DNA from: CAWKGC01 sp963849005
GTDB taxonomy: Bacteria > Pseudomonadota > Gammaproteobacteria > Burkholderiales > Usitatibacteraceae
DNA length: 64,000 nt
Direction: 5' to 3'
NCBI GenBank assembly: GCA_963849005.1
Contig: CAWKGC010000022.1
Span: 388,365 to 452,364, forward strand
Shown here: positions 34,028 through 44,603 of the stretch, in pieces
Layout of the letters: each line of letters begins with the position of its first letter
Numbering within the stretch: the first letter of the stretch is position 1
Notes under the pieces: generated by a model
Told to the model about the DNA's origin: nothing
Databases searched by the model: none
What the model saw: only the letters and a program-made list of their open reading frames with translations
Made by a program: the position numbers and the translations under genes

Positions 34028-37000
34028 ATGAAGCAATTTTCTATTTCGTTGCTCCTGATCGTCGCATTATTGGTGACCATCTGGGGCGATTTTCCCAGTG
34101 CTGTGGCCGCTGCAGGAGTTATTCCTCCAGCGGTTCGTCAGACCGGGCCGAATGAACCTCCTGCCCAGGAAGCGGTGCTTGCACAGGCGGATGGCGTATC
34201 CCTTTTCCCAACGACTGTGCTCTTGGCGGACAAGATGGGGGGCGCGCACTCGGTGCGAACCGCCGATTTTGATCGCGACGGGCGATTGGACGTGGTCACG
34301 GCTGAGCGAGACAAGGGGCAGATTACCTGGTTTCGCAACCTGACCGGCGCCCAGTTCGAGGCGCGGGTCGTTGGTCAAGCCAATGGCGCGTATATGGCTG
34401 CGCCGGCGGATATCAACAAAGACGGCCGTGTCGACATCGTCGTGGTGGCTGTCGGGGTGGTGGACCCGGCCTTCAGCCGCACGCGGGCGCCCGACGGCGC
34501 TGGCGCCGTTTTCTGGCTGGAAAACAAATGGCCCGCCAATCCGGCTTTCGTACGCCATGATATTGCTGTGGGGCTCAACTATCCCGTCAACGTGCATGTG
34601 GCCGACATCGATGGGAACGGCACGCTGGATGTTCTGGTGCCCACCCGCGATGACAATCGCGTCACGCTCTATCTGAACGGTGGCGGCGCCTCACCATCGT
34701 TTTCCCCAAACGTGGTCGCGTCGGATGTGATGGGGGCTGCCGGGGTCTATGCCGGCGATCTGGATGGCGACGGGCGCCAGGACATCCTTGCTGCCTCGGA
34801 AAACGACAACCGGATTCGCTGGTTTCGCAACTTGGGTGGCTCCCCCCTCCGCTTCGAGACGCGCATCGTGCGTGACGGCCCCGCGCCGCCGCCGGAAAAA
34901 GACTACGCCAAAGCCGTCAGTGCGGCTGATCTGGATGGCGATGGCGACCTGGATATTGTCTTTGCCTCCGAGGGGCAGAACCAGATCGGCTGGTACGAAA
35001 ATTTGGGCAACGGCGCCTTTCAGGAACACATCCTGGTTACAGACGCCGACCACGCCAAGGCAGTCAGTGTGGCGGACGTGGATCGGGATGGTGATCTAGA
35101 CATCCTCGCTGCATCGGCCTATGACAACAAGGTCCGTCTCCTCGAGAACGATGGCCAGGCGCGACCGACCTTTATTGTTCGCATCGTGAGCGATCAGGCC
35201 GCCGGCGCGCACAGCGTCCATGCTGCTGATGTGGATGGGGATGGCGATGTAGATCTGCTCTCGGCTGCACGCGACAACGGGCAGGTAGTCCTTTACTTGA
35301 ACCAATCCACCCATCGCACGGCGATCTACGGGCCCCAAACCGAGTCGATCGTTGCCCTCTATCGTTCCGCCCGGTCGGTCTTTGCCAGCGATTTGGACAA
35401 AGATGGCGACCTGGATCTGTTGTCGACTTCGGACAATGTGGTGGCATGGCATCGCAACGATGGTGGGGCGCCACCGCGCTTCACCTCCTTTGTCATCGCC
35501 AACAACCTGGTCGGGGGACGGTGGGTCTATGCAGCGGACCTGGATCGGGATGGGGACCCGGATGTGGTTACTGCGGACACCAAATCGAATGCCATCACCT
35601 GGTACGAAAACCGGTTGACTGGGCCTGGCGCATTGCCCTCCTTCGTGGCTCGCCTGGTCTCAAAGGAGTCCCTGGAACCGCGTACGGTGCATGCGGCCGA
35701 CCTGGATGGCGACGGCGATCTGGATCTCTACGCTTCCTCCGATCTGGACAATGCCATCGCCTGGTTCGAGAACTTAGGGGGACAGCCGCCAACGTTCTTG
35801 CGCCGGGTTGTCACCATCTGCAGCGAACTATGCCCGTGCGGCCTACGCAGCGGATGTAGACGGGGATGGCGACATCGATTTGATGTCGGCTTCGGCGGCA
35901 GACAATCAGGTGGCGTGGTACGAAAACAACGGCGCGCGCCCGCCCCAGTTCACCAGGCGGCCCCTCTCCTTTGCCATGGCTGGGGCGCGCCATATTCATG
36001 CCGATGATATCGATCGCGACGGCGACATCGATATCTTATCGGCCTCAGAATATGACAACACGATTGCCTGGTTTGAGAATCACGGTGGCACCCCACCGTC
36101 TTTTACCGTGAACATCGTCACGCAATACAGCCTCGGGCGCCCATGCTATCTTCACGGGCGACGCGGATCAGGATGGGGATATCGACATCTTTGCCGCCAA
36201 TGAGACCAGCAACACCATCGCCTGGTACGAGAACAACGGTGCGCCCCATCCCACCTTTACATACCACGTCATCTCGGCAAACAGCCTGGTGGCCCATGGC
36301 ATCTATGTCGCCGACATCGACGGCGACGGCGATCTGGACGTCTTGGCGGCCTCGCGCGGCGACGGGAAAGTGGCATGGTATGAAAACCTGGGCGGTCAAT
36401 ATGCCGCTGCGGTCGCTGCCGTGGCGCAGACCGGCGCCGATGTCCAGTCGTTGGTGCAGGTGGCAATGACCCACAAAGGCTGGGTTGGCGATCCGAATTT
36501 GCGCTTGCGTCGTCTTGACCTGCGTTTCACGAACAGCGCCGGTCAACCGCTGAGCACGGAAACGGCCAATACCTTGTTCGACCAACTCAGCATCTATGCT
36601 GACCAGGGCAACGGCGTCGTGGATCCCCAGGATGTTCTGCTGGCCGTGGTGGATACGCTGTTGCTCGACAGCAATGGGGAGTTGGTCGTCCCCTTGCTGA
36701 CTGACGATCTGAGCGCACAGGTGGCGCCGGGGGCGACGGGACACTTCTTGGCCAGCGCAAAGAGAAATGCCAGCGCCTGCCAGGTGCTGGATGGCGTGCG
36801 CATCACCAGCGTGCCAAACGCCGCGACCGTGCAAAACGCGCGCACCAGCTACCCTGCCCTGGCCGAGTATATGCGCACCCTGGGAACCGTCACCGATCCC
36901 GTCAATTCACCCACTATCGTGATCAACGAATTAGTGGCAGAGAACGCGACCGGCTACCTGGATCCCGATGAGCCAGGGGAATACCCAGATTGGATCGAGC

Positions 37001-37410
37001 TCTTCAACCCCACCTATTCGCCGTTGCAGTTGGGTGGCATGTATCTGACCGACGATCAAAACGATCTGACCAAGTTCCGCATCCCAGACGGCGTTTCGAT
37101 TGCGCCGCAAGGGTATGTAGTTTTCATTGCCGACAACGAGCCTGAACAGGGACCGCTGCACACCAACTTCCGTTTGAGCAGCGCAGGCGAATTCGTTGGC
37201 CTCTATGCAGCCAACGAACGGGGTCTGCGCACTCTGGATGGCATCGAATATGGCCCCCTTGTGGCAGACGAAGCCTATGGCCGCTATCCCACCGGCGCTG
37301 GCCTTTGGCAGTTGCTGGAATCCACAACGCCAGGCGCGGCGAATCTGTCCTTCCGCATCTCGCAGCGGGTGTTCATGCCCCTGATCGCCCGCGGCAGCAA
37401 CTGCCAGTAA
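34028..37410 (+). CDS. Secreted FG-GAP double-propeller / lamin-tail protein, copy 2
   Basis: A paralogue of the 23413-26841 gene. ATG 34028 opens a signal peptide (MKQFSISLLLIVALLVTIWG). Fourteen calcium-loop repeats follow (DFDRDGRLD, DINKDGRVD, DLDGDGDLD, DADQDGDID and so on), each with an AWYENNG-like strand, again consistent with two seven-bladed propellers. A linker region (RRLDLRFTNSAGQPLS) leads to a lamin-tail domain (TIVINELVAENATGYLD, GEYPDWIELFNPT) and the tail SQRVFMPLIARGSNCQ. Frameshifts occur near 35815 and 36140, placing the last four repeats in other frames. It is divergent from CotH copy 2 with about 200 bp between starts, and 20 bp upstream of the small lamin-tail gene, probably in one transcript. 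Confidence 0.88.
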
Positions 37411-37430
37411 CATTTCACGGAGACACAATC

Positions 37431-38793
37431 ATGAGTTCGATCTTGCGTAGGATCCCCTCCCCTGCTGGGCGCACTGGGGGTGAGTTGCCTGCTGTTGTTT
37501 GCTGCTCTGACCGCGGTCCACGCCCAGGCTGACGCCCAAGCTGCGACTGTCGACCCCGGCGGCGTCTTCGTGAACGAAGTGATGGCTGACAACAAGACGA
37601 CCCTGGTGGATCCTGACGAGGTAGACGAGACGCCTGACTGGATCGAGCTGTACAATCCAGGCAACCAGCCGTTGTCGCTTGCGGGCCTTGCCCTCAGCGA
37701 TACGCCAGAGAACCCAACCAAATTTCCCATCTCCGACGTGCTGACAATCCCGGCGCGTGGCTTTCTGGTCTTTTTTGCCGACGAAGACACCCGCCAGGGA
37801 CCGCGCCACACCAACTTCAAGCTCGGTGCGGGCGGGGAGACAGTCGGCATCTATCGCATCGGCGACAAGGTCAAGATCGATGAGTTGGTCTTCCCAGCCC
37901 TGGCGACCGACCAGTCTTTCGGTCGGTTCCCCGATGGCGGGCCAGGCCAGCTCCTTGAGTTTGCCACGCCTGGCGAAAGCAACGCCAACGACCCGCCACG
38001 CATCAGCGCGGTGACCGAACCGCCCTATCCCGCGCCGGCGAACACGCCGATCTCCATCACCGCAGTTGTGTCTGACGTTGATCCGTTGGTCAGCGTCAGC
38101 CTGGTCTATTCGGCGACGACCCTGGCCAACAACGCCCTCGCCGCCGCCACTGTGCAAACGGTGACAATGACTGCCATAGGGGCCGATCGCTATCGCGGCG
38201 ATCTGCCGGCATTGGTGACCAATACACTGGTCAGCTATTACGTGACAGCAGCGGATATGAACGGAGAGCGGGGCCGCTTCCCGTTGGAGGGGCAGGAATA
38301 CCGGCTGCTGACAGGTTATGTGGCGCCAAACCTGGTGATCAACGAGATCGTCATCGAGAACGACACGATTCCTGACCCCGATGAGCCGGCAGAATATCCG
38401 GACTGGCTCGAGCTCTACAATCCGACGAATCGCCCGATCAGCCTCAATGGACTCTCGGTGAGTGACGACAAGAGCGAACCCACCAAGTTTCGGATCCCAC
38501 CGGGATTGCGGGTCGAGGCCGGGAGCCGCATCTACTTTCTGGCCGACGAAGATCCGGGCCAGGGTCCCCAACATATGAATTTTGCCCTGCGCAATTCAGG
38601 CGAATTTGTGGGGCTCTTTGGCGGGGAAGGCACCGTGCGCATCGACAGCCGCGATCTGAAGCATCCGCCCCTGGCCGGCTCTTATGCGCGTCTGCCTGAT
38701 GGCGGGGCCTGGTCCGACATGGGCTGCTTCACCTTCAACGAGCCAAACCGGGCTTGTGATAAGCTGCTGTTCATGCCCCTCGTCGGGCGTTAA
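37431..38793 (+). CDS. Secreted protein with two lamin-tail domains
   Basis: A secreted protein of about 454 residues. ATG 37431 follows ACGGAGAC by a normal distance, but a one-base shift near 37460 is needed to join it to the signal segment GVSCLLLFAALTAVHAQADA. Two lamin-tail domains follow: VFVNEVMADNKTTLVDPDEV with ETPDWIELYNPG, and LVINEIVIENDTIPDPDEP with EYPDWLELYNPT. Between them is an immunoglobulin-like linker (PISITAVVSDVDPLVSVSLV). The protein ends CDKLLFMPLVGR, a tail like that of the FG-GAP proteins. It is downstream of FG-GAP copy 2 only; no equivalent follows copy 1. Lamin-tail domains in bacterial secreted proteins are thought to mediate attachment, but the ligand is unknown. 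Confidence 0.85.
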
Positions 38794-38813
38794 CGCCGGA
38801 GGGGACACGATGC

Positions 38814-38854
38814 AGACACCGAGTTTTTGATCAAAAACTCGGTGTCTTTCTTTC
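38814..38854. terminator. Strong intrinsic terminator (palindrome)
   Basis: A perfect 34-bp palindrome (38814-38847; AGACACCGAGTTTTTGA and its complement) is followed by TTCTTTC on the plus strand. It lies 20 bp after the lamin-tail gene. On the minus strand it also closes the convergent GT2 gene ending at 38853. Confidence 0.85.
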
Positions 38855-39883
38855 AGCCATTAGCGCCGTCGCCGCGATTGTTCACGATCTCGCGCACGAC
38901 GTAGATCGACTTGTGCTGGCTCTCGTAATAGGTGCGGGTGATCATCTCGCCCAGCAAGCCCATGGTCACGAGTTGGACGCCGATGACCACGAGCAGGACA
39001 GCCAGCAACAGCAGCGGGCGATTGCCAATGCTCTGCCCCAGGAACAGCTTGACAAAGGTCAGATAGAGGCCGATCACGACGCCAAGGCCGGCCGCCATCA
39101 ACCCCAAGGTGCCAAAGACGTGGATGGGCCGCGTCGAGTAGGTGCCCATGAACCAGACATTGATCAAATCCAGCGTGACCCGCACTGGCGCGGCTGATGC
39201 CATACTTAGAGCGGCCATACTGGCGCGCCCGATGGTTGACCGGCACCTCGGTCACCGAGCCGCCCACCTGGCTGGCCAACGCCGGAATGAACCGGTGCAG
39301 CTCGCCATAGAGATGTACATGCTGGAGCACCTCCCGGCGATAGGCCTTGAGCGAGCAGCCATAGTCGTGGAGACGCACATCGGTCACGTTGGAGATGAGT
39401 CGATTCGGCCAGCATGGAAGGCAGCCGCCGATCCCAATACCGATCCTGACGGTCCTTGCGCCAGCCGCTCACGATGTCGTAGCCAGCATCCATCTGCGCC
39501 ATCAACAGCGGGATGTCCATGGGGTCATTCTGGAGGTCAGCGTCCATGGTGATGACCACTTCGCCGCGCGCCTGGGCAAAACCGGCTGCAAAACCGGCCG
39601 TCTGGCCAAAATTGCGCCGAAAGCGAATGATAGTGAAACGCGGATCCTTCTCCGCAATCTCCTTGAGCAGCGCAAAACTGCGGTCCTTGGAGCCGTCGTC
39701 CACGATGATGACCTCTGCTGGCTGGCCATAGTGAGCGAGGGCCTTGTCCAGTTCCTCCCACAGATGGGGGATGCTGTCCTCTTCGTTGTAGAGCGGGATC
39801 ACGATCGAGATTTTTGGCGCCACCATGTCCGGTTGGGTGTGGCCGTCCGGTTCACCCGGGCGTGGCAAAGGTTCGGTAGTCAT
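38853..39883 (-). CDS. GT2 polyprenyl-phosphate sugar synthase (GtrB/DPM1-like), frameshifted
   Basis: A family 2 glycosyltransferase that would make a polyprenyl-phosphate sugar on the cytoplasmic face, the donor type used by GT39-like enzymes. From ATG 39883, the GT-A domain shows ISIVIPLYNEEDSIP, VIIVDDGSKDRS, FRRNFGQTAGFAAGF and the metal-binding MDADLQNDP. After frame changes near 39410 and 39205, it continues with DYGCSLKAYRREVL and NHRARQYGRSKYG. Two C-terminal transmembrane helices follow (IHVFGTLGLMAAGLGVVIGL and LLLLAVLLVVIGVQLVTMG). That layout matches GtrB/ArnC/DPM1 relatives. A donor-supply role for the glycosyltransferase array is inference, but a good fit. Confidence 0.88.
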
Positions 39884-39889
39884 AGTGAT

Positions 39890-41598
39890 TTATTGTAACA
39901 TACAATCAGAGTCCGACGGCTGTGCCCGCACCGCCGTCGAGACGGATGCGCGCAGCCTACCAGGCATCGCCGCGGCTGCGCCCAGCTCGATCACAACCGG
40001 CACGCCCAGCGCCCCAGCAGCAAGTACGGTTGGATCCAATAGCGAACCCTGGGCGACGGCGATGCCGGCTGCCACGGGCAACCAGAGCGCCCAACCACTG
40101 TCCGGCTGGACGCCAGCCAGAATTGGCTTTGCCAGCAGCCACAGAGGGCGCTTGGTTTTCCCCAGGGACAGCCGCTGGTGTGGGTAGCTGCAGGCCCTGC
40201 CCTTCGCCTTGGCCTGGCGCGCCAGGCAGCCCGGAACGTGCAGCACCAGCCCGGCTGGTCGCCGACCAACAGCGGGCTGGCTGCGGCAGCCTGCCACGCC
40301 GCAAGCTGGGCGCGCCGCTCTGCTGCCGTTGCATGAATGCCGGCGCGGTCGCTGACGTTCCATTCCCCGGTCATCATTTCCTTCACTTCTTCCAACTCAT
40401 AGACAAAGACATCGTCCACGGCCAGCAGCCGTTGGTCGCTCATCGCTTCCTGCCCGGCGCCCAATGCCCAGCGGCGTGTGCCGGCCAACACATAGGCATA
40501 GGCATTCAACGCGCGGCTCTGGCTGGGCAGCAGCACGCGCAGTTGTTGGAGCAGCCGCTGGGCTTCTTTGCGCTGTTTGCCATCAACGGCGGCCAGGAGC
40601 GCCTGCTCGCCGTTGCCTGTCGCTACCGGCGCCAATGTCGTGACGCCCAACGCGAGGCAGGCGGCCACGGCCTGCTGCACCGGCTGCGGGTCTTCGGACC
40701 AGCGCGGCTGGCTCAAATCCCCTTCGCTGAGCGCGCGATGGCCGAAGCGGGTCATGAACGCGTGGAATGCTTCGGCAGAAGTCGCCCGCCGGCAACGTGG
40801 CTCTGCCAGTCGGCGGTCGCCGGGATGCTCAGCCAACGCTGTGCGGCTGGCTCCACCGCTGCGAGTGCTGCGAGGTCGGCGACTTGTTGGGCCAGCTCCA
40901 CTTCCAGCAGCTCGCGGACGCCGCTCAGGGCGCCAGCGACCAGCGCCATGCGCTGCGTGCTCTCGCCCGGCAGCAAGGCCAGCAGACGACCATAGGCGTA
41001 TTCCAGGTTGTGGCGCGCCGCAAAGTAGGCCGCCATCACAGCCGCCACCGGTGCGCTCGATCTCTTCCATGATCTGCAGGATCTCGGCCTGGGACCAGCG
41101 CATGGACTGCACCCTTTGCAGCCAGCTTTGGGCCTTGGCGGTGAGATCGTTACACTCGCCTGGCAGGGCGGCGAGGGTGGCTGCGATCTTCTGTTCACCC
41201 CGCCCCAGCTTCAGCCCGGCCAGGAAACCTGGTTTCGTCCAAGCGGCCAGCGGACGCATGGCGCCATCGATGCCCAAGGCAACCGGCTCCAAGCCGGCAT
41301 GTTGCGCGTCGAGGCCAGCCGAAAGGGTCAGATTGACATACGGGCGGCCCTCGCGCCAGCGCACTACGCGGCTCTTGGGTGCAGGATCGAAGCCCAGCCG
41401 GTCATAGTAGGCATACCAGGCGCGCCCCACTGTCTCGGTCAACAGGCTGCTGCTGAAAGCGCCCAGGGCCTGGGGCGCCAGGGGCTGCAAGAACGTGCGA
41501 CTCCAGATTGTCTCGCCGCTGTTTTGGCCGGCGTTTGTTTTATATTCGATCACGAATTTGTCCTGATTACTCGGTTCGATTGGTGAGATGCCAAACAA
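39890..41598 (-). CDS. PEP-utilising enzyme-like protein lacking the ATP-grasp domain and active-site His (frameshifted)
   Basis: Related to the central and C-terminal parts of phosphoenolpyruvate synthase/rifampicin phosphotransferase-like proteins. Landmarks are WSRTFLQPLAPQALGAF, VGRAWYAYYDRLGFDPAPKS and REGRPYVNLTLSAG. Also typical is RFGHRALSEGDLSQPRWSED, which corresponds to the GHRGPGExDLxxPRWxED segment of the family. The last ~60 residues align with the mobile phosphohistidine domain. Where that domain has SHAAIVARELGIPAV, this protein has LLDPTVLAAGALGVPVV, so the phosphorylated histidine is absent. No N-terminal nucleotide-binding domain is encoded. Frames change near 41060, 40780 and 40250. 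The start is TTG 41598, which is uncertain. It ends 6 bp before the GT2 start, on the same strand. Confidence 0.65.
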
Positions 41599-41691
41599 TG
41601 ATTCTGCCTGCTTGGAGATGATGTGTCAATTTGGCGATGGGAGGCGTGAAAACGATTTGCCCAATTGCCTACAACTGCGTACACTTCAGCC

Positions 41692-42381
41692 ATGACGACT
41701 TCACTGACCATCCCATCCAATCCACCAACCAAACGCGCGCCTCGCGGGCAACAGACGCTGGCAATCGTCGACGCCGACATCGTCAGTGGCAAAGACGAAG
41801 TGGCGCGGGAGCAGTTGCTGCAAAATTTGCAGCAATACCGCGGCAACGGCGTCCGGCCGCTCTGGGTCAACTGGCTGCGCCAGCGCGCCGACCTGCGCTT
41901 CACCTGCCTCGTCCATGATGTGCAGGCGTTCAATAATTTTATGCTGGATGTGGTGCGCAGCGTGGAAGGGGTGCGGGAGACCAGCACCATCCTCAGCTTT
42001 GGCGGGCGGGCGGATATCGACTCTTTGCTCGATCTGGAGATGGAGATCAGCACGCACAACATGGTGGCCGCCAATGTGATGATCGACGTCCAGCCCGGGA
42101 TGGACCGCCGCTGTTTCCAGGGATTGCTCGACTTGCCTGCCCATCCCCAGGTGCGGCGCGTCTGGCTGCTCAACTGCTACCACAGCGACGACGCTGACCT
42201 GATGCTGTTGCTCCTGGGCAAGAACATCTCTGCCATCACCGGCTACGTCATGAGTTGGATTCGCTCCACCCCTGGCGTGGTCGACACGGAAATGCACACC
42301 GTGATGGATTGGCGCTGGCTGGCCAGCCCCGAAGACATCGTGGAACTCTGCGAAATCTTCTTTGCCCGCATGAATGCCTGA
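41692..42381 (+). CDS. Protein with two Lrp/AsnC-type ligand-binding-like domains
   Basis: An intact 229-residue cytoplasmic protein. Two stretches resemble the RAM domain of Lrp/AsnC regulators: RFTCLVHDVQAFNNFMLDVV with VRSVEGVRETSTILSFGG, and VRRVWLLNCYHSDDADLMLL with WIRSTPGVVDTEMHTVMDW. There is no helix-turn-helix at the N-terminus, only a short charged lead. It could be an effector-binding partner of a separate regulator. ATG 41692 is chosen over an upstream TTG at 41665, though no strong ribosome site is visible. It is divergent from the PEP-utilising-like gene. Function unknown; family assignment is moderate. Confidence 0.55.
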   Translation: MTTSLTIPSNPPTKRAPRGQQTLAIVDADIVSGKDEVAREQLLQNLQQYRGNGVRPLWVNWLRQRADLRFTCLVHDVQAFNNFMLDVVRSVEGVRETSTILSFGGRADIDSLLDLEMEISTHNMVAANVMIDVQPGMDRRCFQGLLDLPAHPQVRRVWLLNCYHSDDADLMLLLLGKNISAITGYVMSWIRSTPGVVDTEMHTVMDWRWLASPEDIVELCEIFFARMNA

Positions 42382-42446
42382 ACTGACATTGGCGCGAGGG
42401 GCGACGCCCACGTGCCAGCTGTGGCCCCACGGCATAGAGCCTGACG

Positions 42447-43129
42447 TCAGCGCAGCGCCTCAGCCACAAACCGATGACTCAGCGCCCGATACCGCCCCCA
42501 ATCGGCCCACACGGCGGAGCGCAAATGAACGGACTCCAATCTGTCTGCCACCGCGTCCAGTTCATGTGGCGGGGACCCACTCCCAGCCCCCGATTGACTC
42601 ATCCTCGTCCTGGGGCGCCAGAACACCATCGACAGGCATCCGCACCAGAAAATGATAGGTGGCAAAGGCAACCGAGCCAAGGGTGCTGTGCTGGAAGTCA
42701 TACCCAAGCACGCCTAGAAAGCGCTCCACCTGCACCTGATGCGGCCCTATCCCCACGTGCATCCCTGTCTCCTCGAAGAATTCCCGCCCCAGCGTCTCCA
42801 TGACCGCCTCCTGGACATGGATGCCACCGGTCGGCAGGCGGAAGGCGCCCTCCGGGATAGAAGGTCTTGATGTGGAGCAGCACCCCCGCGGCTGGGTCAC
42901 CCCGGTGCATGATGTAGCAGATTTCCGCACGGCGGCCCGCGCTGGTGAGCAACTGGTGCTCGCCGGTAAGAAAGGGATCGCCCACTGGGAGGGAGGCATG
43001 CGCAACCGGGGCGGCGCCCCACTGTGCGGCGAGCTGCGCCAGCTCGTCTGCGTCCAGGGCAGAAGTTAGTTCATGCCAGTCTCCATCCGCCGCTCCAGGC
43101 AGTTCGCCCACGCCCCTCACCATTTTCAT
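42447..43129 (-). CDS. NUDIX hydrolase (frameshifted)
   Basis: A NUDIX-family hydrolase of about 227 residues, which would cleave a nucleoside diphosphate linked to another moiety. The NUDIX box is complete: GGIHVQE, seven residues, REFFEETGM (fits GX5EX7REUXEEXGU). It is preceded by CYIMHRGDPAAGVLLHIKTF. Two frameshifts, near 42860 and 42570, separate the N-terminal part, the NUDIX core and the C-terminus (YRALSHRFVAEALR). ATG 43129 lies one base after the stop of the luciferase-like gene, so the two are surely co-transcribed. The substrate cannot be inferred. Confidence 0.82.
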
Positions 43130-43130
43130 G

Positions 43131-44576
43131 TCACCCAAACAATCCTTGCAGCTTCATGGCCAGCATGGGGTTGCCCTGGATGCGAATCTTCCCCGCGGAA
43201 AAGGCGGCCATCGGGTTGAGATGGCCGCTGGCCAGGGCCACAAAATCCGCATCTTGCATCCGAATCGCGCAATCCGTTGGCTCGTCTGCAATCGCGTCGC
43301 CGCTCTGCACGGCGCCGGCGCCGTTTTTCAGATCCACCAGCCAGGCGCCGCCCTGGTCACCCGCCAGGTCGAAACGGAACACGGCATTGGTCCGCTGCAC
43401 CAACGCTGGATTTGCGGCGATGCGCTCCGCCATGCCTTGAAAGATGCTGGTCGGTGTAGGTTCGGTCGGCGGCGCGGGTTCCTCAATGCACGCGGGTTCG
43501 CGCGGCGGCAGGGAGGTCGTGCGCTCCGGGTGGCCCACGTCGGCGCCAAGCACCAGCTCTGCCAGCACGCGCACCGCAGCAGGGTCGGCGGTCATGAGGT
43601 TGAGGGTGGTGATGGGGCTTGCCTGCCACGCGGCCAACCGCTCGGCGATGCGCGCTTTGGGGCCGCAGAGGGCCACCGCGTCCACCAGTTCGTCGGGGAT
43701 GGCGGCGGCAGCGGCCTCTTTTTGGCCTTGCAGGTAGAGGCTCTGCACCTGGTCGGCGGCAGCCTCATAGCCATAGCGACAGGCCAGGTCGTAATAGAAG
43801 TTCTTGCCCTTGGCCCCCATGCCGCCCACATAGAGCGCCAGGAAGGGCTTGAGGCTGGCGCGGCAGGCGTCCACGTCATCGCCCAGGGCGACCCCGACCG
43901 AAGGCGCAATGTCGAAGGTCGCGGTGCTCTTGCCGCCGCCCGCCTTGGCGAAGCCGGCTTCGACAGACGCCTGGTAGGCGCTGGCGTAGTGGGCCGGCGA
44001 AAAGAAGATGGGCAGCCAGCCATCGGCGATCTCGGCGGCGAGTTCCACATTCTTGGGGCCGATGGCGGCCAGGTAGATGGGCAAGTCGGCCCGGCCGTGG
44101 AGGATGCTCTTGAGCGGCTTGCCCAGGCCGGTGGCGTCGGGGCCCTTGTAGGGCACCTGGTAGTGCTCGCCGTCGTGGACCACCGGCTCCCGGCGGGCGA
44201 AAATCTTGCGCATGATGGCGACGTATTCGCGGGTCTTGCCCAGCGGCTTGCCATAGGCCACCCCATGCCAGCCTTCCACGACCTGGGGCCCGGAGAGCCC
44301 CAGCCCCAGCAACATGCGGCCGCCGGAAAGCTGGTCGATGGTCATGGCGGTCATGGCCGTGCTGGCGGGCGTGCGCGCCGGCATCTGCATGATGGCTGTG
44401 CCCAGGTGAATGCGCTGGGTCTGTGCGCCGATCCAGGCCAGGGGACTCACCGCATCGGAGCCATAGGCTTCTGCCGTCCAGACTGCATAGTAGCCGAGGC
44501 GATCTGCCTCCTGAATCATGGCCATGGGCAGCGTGATCGTTGCGCCCGAGTAGCCCACCATCAAACCAAGCCGCAT
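43131..44576 (-). CDS. F420-dependent luciferase-like oxidoreductase fused to an SCP2 domain
   Basis: An intact 481-residue fusion. Residues 1-~330 form a luciferase-like monooxygenase barrel typical of F420-dependent enzymes: MRLGLMVGYSGATITLPMA, YYAVWTAEAYGSDAVSPLAW, GTAIMQMPARTPASTAMTA and DQLSGGRMLLGLGLSGPQVV. Residues ~375-481 resemble an SCP2 sterol-carrier domain (SIFQGMAERIAANPALVQ, FALASGHLNPMAAF-like). The linker is proline- and glutamate-rich. A good ribosome site (GGAAGGA) precedes ATG 44576. It is downstream of the sugar ABC permease by 27 bp and directly upstream of the NUDIX gene. The F420 requirement is inferred from family and from cofE in this window. The SCP2 domain suggests a lipophilic substrate. 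Confidence 0.88.
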   Translation of the reverse strand: MRLGLMVGYSGATITLPMAMIQEADRLGYYAVWTAEAYGSDAVSPLAWIGAQTQRIHLGTAIMQMPARTPASTAMTAMTIDQLSGGRMLLGLGLSGPQVVEGWHGVAYGKPLGKTREYVAIMRKIFARREPVVHDGEHYQVPYKGPDATGLGKPLKSILHGRADLPIYLAAIGPKNVELAAEIADGWLPIFFSPAHYASAYQASVEAGFAKAGGGKSTATFDIAPSVGVALGDDVDACRASLKPFLALYVGGMGAKGKNFYYDLACRYGYEAAADQVQSLYLQGQKEAAAAAIPDELVDAVALCGPKARIAERLAAWQASPITTLNLMTADPAAVRVLAELVLGADVGHPERTTSLPPREPACIEEPAPPTEPTPTSIFQGMAERIAANPALVQRTNAVFRFDLAGDQGGAWLVDLKNGAGAVQSGDAIADEPTDCAIRMQDADFVALASGHLNPMAAFSAGKIRIQGNPMLAMKLQGLFG

Positions 44577-44603
44577 AGCTGAAATCCTTCCCTCACTCTG
44601 CCA

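Noticed and set aside
42945..44582. 545-residue plus-strand open frame
   Set aside because: It is the antisense of the intact F420 luciferase-like/SCP2 gene; composition is low-complexity and matches no family.
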